DNA from: Nanobdellota archaeon
Lineage (GTDB): Archaea; Nanobdellota; Nanobdellia; Woesearchaeales; UBA12501
NCBI GenBank assembly: GCA_018812465.1
Contig: JAHJCS010000201.1
Coordinates: 1 to 5,766, forward strand
DNA: 5,766 nucleotides
Direction of reading: 5' to 3'
A program made the position numbers and the translations under genes. Below the pieces are notes generated by a model, which was not told where the DNA came from, did no database searches, and was given only the letters and a program-made list of their open reading frames with translations. Shown here one piece after another: positions 4,541 through 5,766 of the stretch. Each line of letters begins with the position of its first letter. Within the stretch, counting starts at the first letter, position 1.

Positions 4541-5766
4541 ATGGAATCTATACAATCCTTGTTGGAGAAACTTACTTTATCACCTGAGAACAGGAAGTCT
4601 CTTGCAGATGTAATTGCTAAACAGCTTTCTGAAGCCAAGAGAAGATTGAATAAGATGCTTAACGTGGTTTATGAACTTGATATGGGACTCTTTGATGGGA
4701 GATTTAACGCTATAATAAGATATGAAGAAATATTCTTCTATCGGGAGGCTGCATATCTATATGCAGATGCTTCTGTTCTCTTAGATGACAAGGAGGCCTC
4801 ATTGGTGTTCTGTATTGATAAGATGAAAGATCTGGGAGGGGTTTATGTAGAGGATAATGCAGAGAAGGCATATCATGGTGACACTAAATCTGAATTCTTT
4901 ATGGGAAAAACATTCCTTGATAGGGTGGTTGAAGAGCATACTGGAAAGACTGCTGAGAAACCGCATATAATCAGGTTAAAAGATGATGAAACGGAAAGTG
5001 TGATCTCACATTGTAAACATTTGATGGGAGATGACAGCATCTCCAATATATCAATTGATAGGTATTTCACAAATCCTAACTATTACATAAAATTGTCTGA
5101 TATACTTAGGTTATGTTTCACTGATCAGGCAAAAAGAGATGAACTAGAGCTCACAAGGATAAAAGATGTTCTGAAAACTCATGATAAGGTAACTTCATTT
5201 TTGCAGGAGAAGTCGGAGGATGAAATACTTAGTCTGCCCTTTGCAGTTAGGGTGGCAAAGAGTATGATGGATGATGGAATAATTGAAGAAGGCAAAAGAA
5301 ATATGGATTTTCAAAGGGAGGTATATAAAGAGCAGATAAAATATTTCTCACATCTGGCAGCCTATTCTATTGATTTGGCAAACTGTATATCCCTGCTTGG
5401 ACACCTATTCTCTCCTTTTATGAGTGATGAAAAGATCCTTTCAGCAGTAAGACTGGATGATACTAATATAAACGACTTTATGGATGCCTTGAACAAGATA
5501 AATCTTGATCGTATACAAGCACATATTCCTGATTACCAGATAAAAAGGGAGATCTCCTCAGGCATATGGGGTGTGGTATTCCAGACTGAGCATGCAGGCC
5601 ATAATTATGTCCTAAAAGTACCCCGGAGAGATATCGACCTGTCTATCAAAGGGCATAAGAAAATTGTCGATCATTTTGGGCAAGGAAACCTGGATGTTGC
5701 TTTGGACAACCTTATGAAGACAGAAGCTGAGGTCACAGCTTTCCTCAGCGACGAAGAGAATGATAA
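4541..5766 (+). CDS. Protein kinase-like protein with a long unknown N-terminal region (partial)
   Basis: The frame is open for 408 residues and runs off the window. Residues 1-330 match no family I recognise. They are rich in charged, mostly helical-looking segments (for example 17-47, 55-95, 196-215, 256-290), without signal peptide or membrane span; a repeat-like or scaffolding fold is possible. From residue 332 the sequence reads as a protein kinase N-lobe: YQIKREISSGIWGVVF (332-347) is a glycine-rich loop with Ser in place of the first Gly; NYVLKVP (355-361) gives the ATP-binding Lys359 of the VAIK motif; Glu395 or Glu397 in KTEAEVTAFL could be the helix-C glutamate. The catalytic loop (HxD) and DFG would lie beyond the window, so activity cannot be judged. 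It is transcribed divergently from the winged-helix pair. A distantly related atypical kinase or phosphotransferase is an alternative. Confidence 0.75.
   Translation, partial: MESIQSLLEKLTLSPENRKSLADVIAKQLSEAKRRLNKMLNVVYELDMGLFDGRFNAIIRYEEIFFYREAAYLYADASVLLDDKEASLVFCIDKMKDLGGVYVEDNAEKAYHGDTKSEFFMGKTFLDRVVEEHTGKTAEKPHIIRLKDDETESVISHCKHLMGDDSISNISIDRYFTNPNYYIKLSDILRLCFTDQAKRDELELTRIKDVLKTHDKVTSFLQEKSEDEILSLPFAVRVAKSMMDDGIIEEGKRNMDFQREVYKEQIKYFSHLAAYSIDLANCISLLGHLFSPFMSDEKILSAVRLDDTNINDFMDALNKINLDRIQAHIPDYQIKREISSGIWGVVFQTEHAGHNYVLKVPRRDIDLSIKGHKKIVDHFGQGNLDVALDNLMKTEAEVTAFLSDEEND

Noticed and set aside
4873..5070. Minus-strand 65-residue open frame opposite the kinase-like gene
   Set aside because: The plus strand is continuously open with consistent codon use through this stretch; the short frame has no supporting signal.

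Overview
The window looks like a piece of an archaeal chromosome. Reasons: an archaeal-type riboflavin synthase (RibC), lumazine synthase and FAD synthetase (RibL); TATA-box promoters placed about 26 bases before likely transcription starts, with start codons at or a few bases from those starts; and arginine codons that are mostly AGA/AGG in an AT-leaning sequence. The compact layout and uncharacterised proteins suggest a DPANN-type lineage such as Woesearchaeota or Pacearchaeota, but that placement is a guess.

Bases 1-2769 (+ strand) are a flavin cofactor cluster: end of ribC (riboflavin synthase), ribH (lumazine synthase), ribD (deaminase/reductase), ribA (GTP cyclohydrolase II), then ribL (FAD synthetase) behind its own promoter. 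RibA opens GTP, RibD deaminates and reduces the product, RibH joins the pyrimidine to dihydroxybutanone phosphate, RibC dismutates lumazine to riboflavin, and RibL adenylates FMN. The DHBP synthase and riboflavin kinase are not in view. The cluster is mixed in origin: RibC, RibH and RibL are archaeal types, while fused RibD and RibA are the types usual in bacteria. As given, ribD is split by a -1 frame change near base 771, at a GGGTTTC heptamer in the register used by -1 ribosomal frameshifting. A missing T is the simpler explanation.

Bases 2735-4398 (- strand) hold two tandem genes whose proteins are both 277 residues and clearly paralogous: an N-terminal winged-helix-type DNA-binding region followed by a conserved domain I do not recognise. 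They overlap by 4 bases, share a promoter upstream of 4398, and converge on ribL with a 35-base 3' overlap.

Bases 4399-4540 are a divergent promoter region. From 4541 to the window end (+ strand) runs a 408-residue open gene start: about 330 residues of mainly helical-looking unknown sequence, then the N-lobe of a protein kinase (glycine-loop-like motif, ATP-binding lysine, candidate helix-C glutamate), cut by the window edge. The regulator pair and the kinase may form one signalling unit; that is inference from position only.

I saw no tRNA, rRNA, CRISPR, insertion sequence or other mobile element.
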